Positions 23,006-33,592 of a stretch of 64,000 nucleotides of DNA are shown here, in pieces. This stretch comes from Rhynchopus sp. YZ270_cl-10 (Eukaryota; Euglenozoa; Diplonemea; Diplonemida; Diplonemidae). Position numbers and translations under genes: made by a program. The stretch lies in the NCBI GenBank assembly GCA_964035575.1, contig OZ037872.1, forward strand, positions 1,240,001-1,304,000, written 5' to 3'. The notes under the pieces were generated by a model, which saw nothing but the letters and a program-made list of their open reading frames with translations, ran no database searches and was not told the origin of the DNA. Within the stretch, counting starts at the first letter, position 1; the number at the start of each line of letters is the position of its first letter.

Positions 23006-24073
23006 ATGGGTTGTTGTGCGTCGCAACAAAAGCCGAAGCCCACACCAAAAGGCACACTGCCGAAAAACAAAACAGATACAACAATTGCCGCTGTGAATGC
23101 ACTGATGAAGAGGCGCAGGGTGACCGACTTCGTCGGAGTAACACTTCAGTGGAAGCACCTTAAGGAGGAGGACAAGAGGAATGGTCGCAGCGGTGGTACC
23201 GGCGGACTCACTGACAAAGGAGCCAGCAGCTGCTCGAGGGCAACCTGCCTCGTGGATGGTGACACAATTCATGACAAGGGAGAGTTTAAACTCCAGGACA
23301 AGTTCAAGGAGTTTACCAAGAAGTATCCTGCGTGGGGAGATGCCGAGAAGTCGTACGTATTTTGGCGGGACTTTCCAGCAGTGGAGCATATCAGCGCTGA
23401 CGACTTGATGGTTGCACGTGTGCAGGAATCCGGACTGTGCTACCTCCTGGCTCCTATTGTTCTGCAGCATTATCTCGTGACCTGTGGGAGCGGTGGCACT
23501 GAGCATCAGATGATTAACGCGGGGAAGTTTGTTGCTGAGGAGTTCACCGCAGGACAGATCTTGGATCACCTGACGAAAGAGGAAGGCGGCCCCTCACAGA
23601 GATTTGCAAAGCAGATCATGGGGCTGCATTGGAATGAGCTGGAGATGAAGGTGGTGGACATCAGCAAGAAAGGATTTTTACCTACAACAGAGCTTCTGGC
23701 TGCGACACTGAAGAAGTACGGCGTAGGGCTGGTGTCTTACATGCTCGCGGACAGCAACTTCAACGACGGGACGGACAAGTGCTCATACCTCGACGACGAT
23801 TACAAAGACAACGGAGGTGGTCACGCGATGGTGGTGGTCGGTCACCGGACTCACGAAGGACGCCACATATTTCTCTTGCAGAACTGGTGGAGAAACAAGC
23901 AGCTGATTGAGGTATCGGCAGAGTACATGGCCAAATCAAAGGCACAAGTGCACTTCGTGACAAAGAAATTGGAGCACATCCCGAAAACCTTTCCCACCAT
24001 TGAAGCTTCATACGCTGTAACGTCCGTCGACAAAAGTGCCACCATGATGCCAGCAGGGGTGTCAAGTGCATAG
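23006..24073 (+). CDS. Papain-like cysteine protease with MGCC acylation-type N-terminus, copy 4
   Basis: 355 residues. Starts MGCCASQQKPKPTPKG: Gly2, Ser6 and Cys3/Cys4 fit N-myristoylation followed by palmitoylation. From KTDTTIAAVNALMKRR on, the protein is the standard family member, so about 25 new codons replace the transmembrane N-terminus; the switch lies around 23068-23075, within AACAGATACAAC. The catalytic Gln, Cys, His and Asn are all present. Its variable loop is the longest (NELEMKVVDISKKGFLPTTELL). An acylated protease would face the cytosol on a membrane, opposite to the type II copies. The new upstream DNA implies different control. Confidence 0.72.
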   Translation: MGCCASQQKPKPTPKGTLPKNKTDTTIAAVNALMKRRRVTDFVGVTLQWKHLKEEDKRNGRSGGTGGLTDKGASSCSRATCLVDGDTIHDKGEFKLQDKFKEFTKKYPAWGDAEKSYVFWRDFPAVEHISADDLMVARVQESGLCYLLAPIVLQHYLVTCGSGGTEHQMINAGKFVAEEFTAGQILDHLTKEEGGPSQRFAKQIMGLHWNELEMKVVDISKKGFLPTTELLAATLKKYGVGLVSYMLADSNFNDGTDKCSYLDDDYKDNGGGHAMVVVGHRTHEGRHIFLLQNWWRNKQLIEVSAEYMAKSKAQVHFVTKKLEHIPKTFPTIEASYAVTSVDKSATMMPAGVSSA

Positions 24074-24274
24074 TTTCACATCGTTATGCACAAACGTTAG
24101 AGCAACGTCAGCTAAATCTCATATCATCATGACCGGAGGAATGGATCCAGCGTTTCGCACTTTTGCAACTCGCATTGTATGGGGTTTCCTGTTCATGGCC
24201 TATTCCTATTAATTGCAAAGGAATATCATGATGAAGTTCTAATTTTTGAAAGTATGTGCCTATAAATCTATGTT

Positions 24275-24442
24275 GGTGTGGCTGACGACCCCAAAATAGC
24301 AGAAAATAGCAGAAAGTAGCAGAAAGTAGCAGAAAGTAGTACAAAATAGCACCTCCTTCAGCCGCGCCAAAAAATCCAGATGCCCAGAATAGCAGAAAAT
24401 AGCAGAAAATAGAAGAAAATAGCACCCCCTTTCAGCCACACC
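24275..24442. mobile_element. Short GGTGTGGCTGA element, copy 4
   Basis: Same ends, followed by ATATGTT. Left decamer block is one unit longer than in copies 2 and 3. Confidence 0.65.
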
Positions 24443-24547
24443 ATATGTTATCATATTTTTTTTCCTCTTCACAGCAGTGTCTTATCCAGGAATCCGGTTT
24501 TTCAGTTTGGGGGGCGGGGTTAGTTTGTTTTTTTTTTTTTCATTTTC

Positions 24548-26547
24548 ATACAAGTATAACGGCCGTCACGACGGGAAAAATTTTTTTTTGTCGGGGAGGT
24601 CACGGCCGTGAAGAAAATCTGAAAAATTTAACGGCCGTGAAATTTTGCATTGATCACGGCCGTGAAATATTTCCACGCTTTTTGCTTGTTTCTTCTTTTT
24701 CGTTCGTAGACAGGGCCAACCCCCTTTCCGATCCCTCCCAAGTCATTCTTGGGGGGTAAAAGCAACATAAAAAGTGCAAAAAAAAGTCGGCCCCACTGCG
24801 ATCGGGAAGGTGACGACACGAATGAGCACGTATGGTGGTCCTGCCCTGCCTGCGATGCTATACGCTCAGATCCTAGTTTCCACTCCGGCAACTGCTGACA
24901 GGTCACCTACTGTGTGTCAAACTGTGGAGTTATCCCTACTGCCCTGAAGGACAGTATTGATGCTACCTCCAGCGTCTGATGGGGAGCATCCTCATACACC
25001 GGTTGTCTCTGAACAACAGCCTCCGTATCAACAATCTGCCAGTCACGCCTGGAGAAGTTTTTGGGGTGCCTCAGGAGGTCTTTATACAATGCAATGTGCC
25101 CTAGTTTCGAGTACGAAACGTTTCTCCATGTATTGCACGGGAAACAATATGACAAACAGAACAATATGACAAACAGGTGCAGGGTGGTTCCGTGCATATC
25201 ATAGAACCTGGCACCTTGTGTGTCTCCCAAAAACCAAAAGCGTTATGTGCGTAGTTTTGAAGGAAGGAAAAATAAAACGTATCAACCATCTGCCACTCAC
25301 GCCTGGAGAACAGCTCAGCTGCAACCTTTGTTCCGTCCCCACTATGACTTCGACCGGATCCCACTCTCACAGGAAATGGACTTATCCAAACCATCACCTG
25401 CGTGCCCTGCTGCGCTCGTGGCTCTCCTCACTGCGCTGGTCTCCCGCTGCCCGCCCATGTTTTCGCCCTACTGTGAATTGTAGTTGGAGCGTGTGGCATT
25501 TCTGAGCACTTGTACGTGCTCCCGGTTCTTCAGAGTAGCATATTTCTCGTGTTTCAGCACTTGTAACCGGTTCTTGAGCAAAGTACTCTTCTCATATTTG
25601 ATGGGCTTTCCGTTGTGGAGCACATATCAATACTGTGAGACGAACCTCATCTGTGTTGAACCATTTGCGGTGTTCTTCAGCTTCCAGTGCAAAATCTTCC
25701 GACAGAATCAGCACACCATTGAACAACTATCCTCCGTCTTTTTTGTCGGAAAATAGACCGCATCACGTTCTGCACACCTCTGGATCTTCTTCGCTACGTT
25801 GGCGAGATACGCGCAGAGGGAGGGGTCCACCCTTTTGCTCCCGTAAACTTGTACTGTTTGCCCGATGTTTTCTTTGGCACAAGAGTGATGAACGGGGTTG
25901 AGTGAGTCCACACACATCCTTCTCGGGCAAAGAGTAATAAGCGGTTATGAGACGCTCGGGACGCTGCGAATGCAGCATGCAGAACTGAAAGGCAGTGTTG
26001 AAACCAGGAGATTACAGATGGCGGGTCAGATGCTGTGTCACTTACCTCATCAGGTAGATGAGAGCCAGCACCTTCAGAGCAGTGAACACAACACACCGTG
26101 GACACAATACATGTGCCAAAAGGCAACAAGACCCTGCGAGGAGTACCCAATACCCAGCGCAGTTTTCTGTGCGATATCACTTAACCGGTCCTCTCCTGCC
26201 CTACCCTCCTTTTCTTCAGAGGTGAAAATCAGGTGGGTTGTGGGAATATAGGGGGAACTGGGTGGGGTTTGGTCTGTACATTCCTATCCGCGCCTATCCG
26301 CGGGGTAAAAATCAGGTGGCCCACTGGGATGGTTCTTGAGTGGCGCCTTTCTCGTACTTCACTGTGTGTTCCTTCAAAGACTTGTACAAAAATTTCACGG
26401 CCGTTGTTTTTTTTTAACGGCCGTGAAATTTTTGTACATAAGAAAGGCGCTTTTTTTTCACGGCCGTTTTTTTTTATTTTTCACGGCAACGACGGCAGTG
26501 GGTCGAGCATTTTTTTTTCATTTCCGTGACGTCCGTTTTACTTGTAT
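24548..26547. mobile_element. ACGGCCGT-rich TIR element with decayed minus-strand genes
   Basis: Left end ATACAAGTATAACGGCCGTC, right end its near-perfect inverse (two mismatches over 23). Both subterminal regions (24560-24670 and 26395-26535) hold several copies of the self-complementary motif CACGGCCGTG / ACGGCCGT separated by A/T runs. The interior (about 24780-26220) is GC richer with coding-like remnants, mainly on the minus strand, including two copies of an SRR[D/E]WQ[I/M]VDT phrase about 270 bases apart, and a Cys-rich segment near 24800-24900. I could not place the transposase family. Outside its ends the same protease 3' flank occurs on both sides (24079 on and 26549 on). Confidence 0.55.
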
Positions 26548-27010
26548 CATCGTTATGCACAAACGTTAGAGCAACGTCAGCTAAATCTCATATCATCATG
26601 ACCGGAGAAATGGATCCAGCGTTTCGCACTTTTGCAACTCGCATTGTATGGGGTTTCCTGTTCATGGCCTATTCCTATTAATTGCAAAGGAATATCATGA
26701 TGAAGTTCTAATTTTTGAAAGTATGTGCCTATAAATCTATGTTGGTGTGGCTGACGACCCCAAAATAGCAGAAAATAGCAGAAAGTAGCAGAAAGTAGTA
26801 CAAAATAGCACCTCCTTCAGCCGCGCCAAAAAATCCAGATGCCCAGAATAGCAGAAAGTAGCAGAAAATAGCAGAAAGTAGCAGAAAATAGAAGAAAATA
26901 GCACCCCCTTTCAGCCACACCATATGTTATCATATTTTTTTTCCTCTTCACAGCAGTGTCTTATCCAGGAATCCGGTTTTTCAGTTTGGGGGGCGGGGTT
27001 AGTTTGTTTT
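26548..27010. repeat. Gene-less duplicate of the protease 3' flank
   Basis: Matches 24079-24540 almost base for base, from CATCGTTATGCAC to GGGGTTAGTTTG, including its own GGTGTGGCTGA element. It shows that a piece of the unit was copied without the gene. Confidence 0.7.
26744..26921. mobile_element. Short GGTGTGGCTGA element, extra copy
   Basis: Lies in the gene-less duplicated flank. Right block has more decamers than copy 4, so the array changed after duplication. Confidence 0.65.
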
Positions 27011-27019
27011 ATTCCACAG

Positions 27020-28590
27020 TTAAATAAAGTATACGAAGGATTTGGCACTTTTAGCGTGATTCTTTTTAATGATAATTTCACGCCGTGTTTTTTTCGCAAA
27101 TAAAAGCCACGCTAATTGAACTTTATTTCACGCTTTTTCACTTTATTTCACTGCAATTCCTTCAGAGCGTGATTTTATTTTTGTTTTTTTCACGCTAAAA
27201 CAGGGGTTTTTTTTGGCGATAACTTCACGCTAAATTTTGGTACATCCTGCACCACCACCCGCCTAAAAATTGGAAATTTTGAATTTTTTTTGCCCTTTTC
27301 CCGTTTTTTTTTTGACACATGCAACATGCTGAAGGATGTAAGACGCAAACGGTCCTCCGACAGGAGATGGACAAGCACTACAGTGGTTTTGCTGAAGGAC
27401 TGGCATTGTCGACACCGTACGTCCGTGAATGGGACCGCTGTTTAAGGAATTCATTGGCAAGCCTGACGGTAAGCCCACGGAAGCCGACTTCGTTTCGTAC
27501 GTAGTGTATCTCCGTGACGATCTCACGTACAAATTGTCGTCGTAATGGACAGCGTTCAGTAAGCTGAGCAGCATATTGGCGAGGTGCAACTGCAAGACCA
27601 GTTTCCGAAGCTCGTGTGTCTCTTGAAACAACACCAGACGGCTACCGACACGACAGTCCAAGGCACTCCGCACTCACGAAACAAGAAATCGACTCCTTCA
27701 TTACCTATCAAGGCGAAGGATACGCCACCCCCTTTACTTCATTGTGAGGAAGGTGGTGGCTGGCATGATATTCTGTGATGGGCGGGGATCTTCTGAATGT
27801 CTCGCTCTTGCACGACAGCCATTTCCCGACCTCCCGCTAGAACCCGAGGTGTCGGGACACTGAGGGTGGCAAGAAGTCGGGATGTAGCTTTGTGTACCGT
27901 TGAGGCAGCTTTCCGAACCCGACCACACGCTACGCGCTATGCGTACACGTGGTGTGGGCTATATAGGCTACGTACTGTATGCGCTACATTGCTATATGCC
28001 GTTGTCGTGTGTGTAAAAACGTGGGTTGTGTGGTCCTGCATGGGGTCACACGTGCACCACCCTGTGGCTCACACATGGTTCTGCCACCCCGAAAATGCGT
28101 ATCCCACCCCCCACCCCACATACCAGGGTATGGGCCCAGTTCACCAGTTTTTTGCAGCGAGCAAAAGCTAGCGGGAGGGTAGCAGGGCTGGAGGGACCCT
28201 CCAGTCTTTTTTAGCCTCCCTCCAGCCCCCTCAGGCCCGCCAGCCCCCCCAGCTGGAGTCCCGCTAGCCTTGCTGGGGGTCCCGCGGGATTCCCGGTAGC
28301 GCTGGCGGGAGGGTAATGAGAGCTACTTGGAGGGACACAAACTTGTTAGTTATTGCACAATAAATGAGTCACGCTAAAAGTGCCAAATCCTTTCGTTTAC
28401 TTTATTTAACGTGAAATAAAATTACGTATTCAACGCCTTTTAGCGAATTTTTTTGCGATACTTCCCTTATTTTTTTCCCATGCTCGTGGATTCAATTTGC
28501 CTCGCTTCGCTCGGCAAATTAACTACCACTCGCCTGGGAAAAAAATGCGTGAAGTTATCGCAAAAAAAAACCACGCTAAAAGGCGTTGAA
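27020..28590. mobile_element. Inverted-repeat element rich in CACGCT, with recombinase fossil
   Basis: A 40-base inverted repeat: 27020-27059 (TTAAATAAAGTATACGAAGG..) against 28369-28409. An extra hairpin, 28429-28590, bounded by TTCAACGCCTTTTAGCG and its inverse, carries its own AATTTGCC..GGCAAATT stem. CACGCT/AGCGTG is repeated many times in the left 220 bases and at the right end. The centre, 28150-28320, is GC rich with self-complementary GCTAGCGGGA / CCCGCTAGC segments. Flanked by poly-T tracts of the protease array. Confidence 0.55.
27320..27960 (+). pseudogene. Fossil of a tyrosine-recombinase-like gene
   Basis: Short phrases in more than one frame recall the core-binding domain and the start of the catalytic domain of tyrosine recombinases of mobile elements (Crypton or virus-like type). 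It looks broken, with several breaks, and the catalytic C-terminal part is not recognisable. It is inside the inverted-repeat element and may be what is left of its own gene. Family assignment is tentative. Confidence 0.3.
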
Positions 28591-28610
28591 TAAATAGTTT
28601 TTTTTTTTTT

Positions 28611-28647
28611 TTCATATACTTTCAAATTTTATTTGAAAGTATATGAA
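28611..28647. repeat. 17-bp-stem perfect hairpin
   Basis: TTCATATACTTTCAAAT, three-base loop, then its exact complement. Sits at the junction between the inverted-repeat element and the next protease spacer. Confidence 0.65.
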
Positions 28648-28659
28648 TTTGTTTTTTTT

Positions 28660-30464
28660 TTTTTGAGAGGGCGGTTACCTTTTCCATACCTTTTGTTTCG
28701 TGTGAATAGCAACGAAGAGTTGAGGGGGGGTTCTAAGACAACACCCCCCTCATTTGTTCTTTTCTTGGTTAGACACAGAATATGTTCTGACGGGGTTTTC
28801 CTTTACATCGTGAGTCCTGCAAAGAAGCTTTTTTGCGACTGCATTCCCGGAGTGTGGTTCATGTATTCATGAATGTACGCACATGATGTACTGACCTGAG
28901 GCATATATTTTTTTCTCCATTTCACAAACTTCTCTTTCCTTTGCAAAGCAGTGCCCCTGTGGTTGAGTTTCTTAACAATCGAGGTCGCTTCGGGGCATTA
29001 TTCTTTTGCTTGTAACAAGGATACGGACACGGACACCCCATGCCGGGGCCCTTCGGGGCCTTTTTTCTTTACTTTATCGCAAAGAAACAGACATGGATGG
29101 GGCCCTTCGGGGCATTATTTCTTTTATTTCGTATTTGGTCCTGGGCTGGACCTTAAATTGCATCCGGGGGTCCGTTCCTCCAGAAACTCTATGAAGGTGT
29201 TGACCGCTCGAACCGATGTCTCCTACCTGAGAGATTACAAAACAGGAGGCGAGGAGGGGTATGCGGGGCGTTTTTGTGCCTTCAGGGTCTTTTTGTTTTT
29301 CAGCAACCCTGCCTCTCCTATATCACCAGTGCATAGCCTTTGTCTTTCTGTTGGGGTATGCGGGACTTCCCCTAGTCCTCAGGGTCTAAACGCCCCTGCC
29401 CTCTTTTATGCTAGTTCACCCTGGCAGGGTATATAAATGCTGGGTCAGGCTGGCCCCCCTATGCTATGATGGGTGCTCGCACCCGGAGCATAAATGGCCA
29501 GCGGTCAGGCCAGAGTCGCTCTACGGAGTCTCTCTGCCACGCCTTTGGGTTACGGTGTGCTGCCTGTAAGGACGTCCATGTATATCCCTAAGAGAAAGGG
29601 TGAGGCCCAACTGTCGGTACAGCATGGGGCGCCAAGAGAGAGATGTTGTGACCCCCCCGCCCACCCCTTTTTGTGTTTTTGGGTTTCTGCTCTCTTGTGT
29701 AGACTATCGTGCATCAAGCGTTGGGTGCAGCGAACTGCAGTACCTGTAAGCTCACAACTCTTCAACGGAAGGTGGGCCGCCGGCTGTCGAGCGGTTGTGA
29801 ACCGCCCTCGTTCTCTTACGGTACGGGCCAGTCATTAGGTTTCCTTTTTACATCTTCTGTTGTTGGCCGCAGGGTACTTGTGCTTTCATCCGGATGGCTG
29901 GCATCGTACGTGGGTCAGTCGGAGGTGCCTGCATTAATAACTTCACTTTATTTTTTACAACAGACCTAGGAAAGTCCCTAAACTCATCTGAACGGCAATG
30001 AGAGATGAGTTTAGGTTACCTCACTTTCGAAAAAAAGTTAGAGTTATATAGATCAACACGATCTATATCAGTAAATGCACAGTAAACACCCACCCATCCC
30101 ATCCCATCCCATCCCGCCCCATCTCCTGAGTTTATTTGCAATTTTTTCTTTTAAGCGGTACGAAATCAAGACGATCTTCTCGTTCTTCTGTGGCCGCAAC
30201 GGTATGCGGGGCGAAAGCCCTCAGGGACAAGACGACGACCCTGCCGTGCATAGTCGAGTAAGGGAAAACGTATTGCCAACTGCTTCTTGATTCGTGGATG
30301 AGCTTATGGCGCAAACCTCAATCAATATGTCATTTACGTTCCATCGACAGGCTAAGGTAACAACAGCGAATACCAAAAGAACATATATCAGTTTTTCGGG
30401 TTGAAGTTTTTCAGTTATCACACCGTACACGTTCACCCCAGCAGGCTAAACTTTACAACACGAG
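28660..30464 (+). promoter_or_regulatory. Spacer and leader of protease copy 5, split by an insertion
   Basis: Shared spacer at 28672-28910, then the leader as in copy 3 up to about 29129, then an 817-base insertion, then the rest of the leader with the dyad at 30046-30068. The insertion separates the CTTCGGGGC hairpins from the two longer hairpins. Confidence 0.55.
29130..29946. mobile_element. Unclassified 0.8-kb insertion with TTTATTT duplication
   Basis: Compared with the leader of copy 3, the insertion is precise and TTTATTT stands on both sides (29123-29129 and 29947-29953). The inside is GC richer, with a repeated GGGTATGCGGG ... CTCAGGGTC segment (about 29258-29290 and 29354-29385) and a GGGTATATAAATG TATA-like box at about 29428. 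The size and TATA box would suit a solo LTR, but no TG..CA ends are seen. Confidence 0.55.
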
Positions 30465-31604
30465 ATGCCGAGGAATACGAACAGGAGGAGAACTGCCTTA
30501 CAAGGGGATCGCTCCATCAGTCAGGGGATGCGTGCTGGCCTGTGCTTCGTTGTTGTTCTGGTATTTGTACTTCTCTTCGTCTCATGGATGCCAAGTCGAA
30601 ACAATACGAAAGTAACAGATACAACAATTGCCGCTGTGAATGCACTGATGAAGAGGCGCAGGGTGACCGTCCTCGGCGGAGTAACACTTCAGTGGAAGCA
30701 CCTTGAGGAGGAGGACAAGAGGAATGGTCGCAGCGGTGGTACCGGCGGACTCACTGACAAAGGAGCCAGCAGCTGCTCGAGGGCAACCTGCCTCGTGGAT
30801 GGTGACACAATTCATGACAAGGGAGAGTTTAAACTCCAGGACAAGTTCAAGGAGTTTACCAAGAAGCATCCTGCGTGGGGAGATGCCGAGAAGTCGTACG
30901 TATTTTGGCGGGACTTTCCAGCAGTGGAGCATATCAGCGCTGACGACTTGATGGTTGCACGTGTGCAGGAATCCGGACTATGCTACCTCCTGGCTCCTAT
31001 CGTTCTGCAGCATTTTCTCGTGACCTGTGGGAGCGGTGGCACTGAGCATCAGATGATTAACGCGGGGAAGTTTGTTGCTGAGGAGTTCACCCCAGGACAG
31101 ATCTTGGATCACTTGACGAAAGAGGACGGCGGCCCCTCACAGAGATTTGCAAAGCAGATCATGGGGCTGCATTGGAATGAGCTGAAGGTGGTGGTCATCA
31201 GCAAGATCTTATTTTTACCAGAGGTTCTGGCTGCGACACTGAAGAAGTACGGCGTAGGGCTGGTGTCTTACATGCACGCGGACAGCAACTTCAACGACGG
31301 GACGGACAAGTGCTCATACCTCGACGACGATTCCAAAGACAACGGAGGTGGTCACGCGATGGTGGTGGTCGGTCACCGGACTCACGCAGGACGCCACATA
31401 TTTCTCTTGCAGAACTGGTGGAGAAACAAGCAGCTGATTGAGGTATCGGCAGAGTACATGGTCAAATCACAGGCACAAGTGCACTTCGTGACAAAGAAAT
31501 TGGAGCACATCCCGAAAACCTTTCCCACCATTGAAGCTTCATACGCTGTAACGTCCGTCGACAAAAGTGCCACCATGATGCCAGCAGGGATGTCAAGTGC
31601 ATAG
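30465..31604 (+). CDS. Papain-like cysteine protease, membrane-anchored, copy 5
   Basis: 379 residues. N-terminus as copy 1 with the transmembrane segment LCFVVVLVFVLLFVSW. Catalytic Gln and Cys (VQESGLCYLLAP), His and Asn are present. It combines an anchored N-terminus with the long loop NELKVVVISKILFLPEVLAA and VKSQAQVHF otherwise found in copy 3, a mosaic that points to recombination or gene conversion. VLQHFLV replaces VLQHYLV just after the catalytic Cys helix, a conservative change. Confidence 0.75.
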   Translation: MPRNTNRRRTALQGDRSISQGMRAGLCFVVVLVFVLLFVSWMPSRNNTKVTDTTIAAVNALMKRRRVTVLGGVTLQWKHLEEEDKRNGRSGGTGGLTDKGASSCSRATCLVDGDTIHDKGEFKLQDKFKEFTKKHPAWGDAEKSYVFWRDFPAVEHISADDLMVARVQESGLCYLLAPIVLQHFLVTCGSGGTEHQMINAGKFVAEEFTPGQILDHLTKEDGGPSQRFAKQIMGLHWNELKVVVISKILFLPEVLAATLKKYGVGLVSYMHADSNFNDGTDKCSYLDDDSKDNGGGHAMVVVGHRTHAGRHIFLLQNWWRNKQLIEVSAEYMVKSQAQVHFVTKKLEHIPKTFPTIEASYAVTSVDKSATMMPAGMSSA

Positions 31605-31805
31605 TTTCACATCGTTATGCACAAACGTTAGAGCAACGTCAGCTAAATCTCATATCATCATGACCGGAGGAATGGATCCAGCGTTTCGCACTTTTGCAAC
31701 TCGCATTGTATGGGGTTTCCTGTTCATGGCCTATTCCTATTAATTGCAAAGGAATATCATGATGAAGTTCTAATTTTTGAAAGTATGTGCCTATAAATCT
31801 ATGTT

Positions 31806-31973
31806 GGTGTGGCTGACGACCCCAAAATAGCAGAAAATAGCACAAAATAGCAGAAAGTAGCAGAAAGTAGTACAAAATAGCACCTCCTTCAGCCGCGCTA
31901 AAAAATCCAGATGCCCAGAATAGCAGAAAATAGGAGAAAGTATGAGAAAATAGCACCCCCTTTCAGCCACACC
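31806..31973. mobile_element. Short GGTGTGGCTGA element, copy 5
   Basis: As copy 3, with one extra decamer (AGCACAAAAT) in the left block. Confidence 0.65.
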
Positions 31974-33592
31974 AATTATGTTCTCATTTTTTTTTTTTTT
32001 TTTTTTTTTTTTTTGCGTTGAGCTGGGAAAACTGACCCCCCCAAAAAAAAAACTGAAAAAGCGGATTCCTGGATAAGACACTGCTTCACAGAATCTCACT
32101 GCAAGGCCACCTGCTTCTCCCCTCTTCCGTTGCTCTGTGCATGTTCTTCATGGTATGTATTTCATTACAAGTTCGTTAGCGTTCTTTCCCACAAACACAC
32201 CCTCCCGCAGATCACCGTCTTTGTTTCCTTGGTAAGCAAGGGTATCGTACGCTACTTTTATTATTTCGCCATGCTGCATGCTTCCTTTTCCTTCGGCGTT
32301 TGACTAATTGAGTCGCGTTTTGGCTGTGACGGGTCACTTTGTTCATGAGGCCATTTCTGGTCACTCTCAGAGGCTCGTGTGAGGTACCAAAATTTCCACC
32401 CCAAGATTTGGAAAAAAAATCTGAGATTTATAAAAAAAAAAAAAAAACAAAACGGCTGACCGAGTCAACGTCTGACTCGGTCAGACCGACCGAGTGACTG
32501 GACCTGTATAGAACCCTGCTACCCCTCCCACAAAACCCTTTTTATGCCAAGAGTCAGCCCAGATAGACAGACCTCTGCTACACAAAAAGGGTAAGGTGCA
32601 CAGGCTGCTTGCCCCTGGTCTTTTGCATTAGCTTTTCAAAGACACATAAAAAAACGAGGGCCCCGTTGTTATCAAAACACCACTGTGTCTCATCTCCTAG
32701 GAAGAAGAGATACTCCAAAAAAAAAAAAATGCAGAAAAAAAAAGGAAGGATGTACGTGTTACACCCTTTAGTGCTTACTGTTTGTGTTATAAATAGTAAG
32801 TATATGAATGTATCATATATGTTTTTGTTCCTAGCCAAGCGATAGTTAAACATCCATGCCCTCCCCTACCTCCCCTGCCCGATTATTTCTATCTTTTTGG
32901 CCGCGTTGATTTTCGTTTCTCGATGTTTTGCACACATCACACTACAGGCACTACACATACACAAGGGTGGGTGGGTGGGTGGGTGGGTGGGTGGGTGGGA
33001 GGCTACAAGTCCAACTCGCGGCCTTCCCGTGGGTGCCGTGGGCGCCTCCCGTGAGTAGGCCTCTTCAAGGCTGAAACCAGCGGCGAGCTCTGGCAAACGT
33101 GACACGAGAGTACATCGTGAATATGGTGAATATGGTGAATATCGTGAATAAGGCTCATGTCTGGGGTGAGCTAGAGTGGAGGTGAGACGCATGTCTGAGG
33201 TGAGCTGGACTGGTGCTAAGGTAGAGACTGATACGAACGTGAGGGAAGCTATGGCGCATGTAGGGGATGAGCTAGAGAGGATGTGAGACGCATATCGGGG
33301 GTGAACGTGATGGTGGCTATGCCGCATGTAGGGGGTGACCGACTGCAAGTACGAGCAAGACCCTCCGAAGGTCTCTGCGCCGATCTCCCTGGGGGTATGT
33401 CGGGGTAAGCTGGATAGGAGGTGTGGCGCATGTAGGGGGTAAGTGTGACGGAAGCTATGGCGCATGTAGGGGGTGAGGCGCATGTAGGTGAGCTAGACCC
33501 TCCGAAGGTCTCTGCGCCGATCTCCCTGGGGGTATGGCAGGAATGTAGGGGATCAAGGTGTGTGCGCCTATCTCCCCGTTTTCCCTATTACT
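31974..33592. other. Gene-free region of low-complexity DNA and short tandem repeats
   Basis: The flank block (32012-32188) is followed by unique DNA, A runs, a (GGGT)n tract at 32966-33000, GTGAATATG repeats at 33116-33150, and two copies of a 45-base segment containing GACCCTCCGAAGGTCTCTGC (about 33356 and 33496) within a field of GGCGCATGTAGGGGGTGA repeats. No gene supported. Confidence 0.5.
32456..32484. repeat. 12-bp-stem perfect hairpin
   Basis: CTGACCGAGTCA, loop ACGTC, TGACTCGGTCAG, followed by further GACCGACCGAGTGAC half-sites. Confidence 0.6.

Noticed and set aside
24561-24670. ACGGCCGTG clusters as promoter elements of protease copy 4
   Set aside because: They lie downstream of that gene and recur at the far end of the 24548-26547 element, so they are subterminal transposon motifs.
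32578-32853. 91-residue hydrophobic minus-strand ORF
   Set aside because: Composition reflects A/T runs; no start context or homologous copy.
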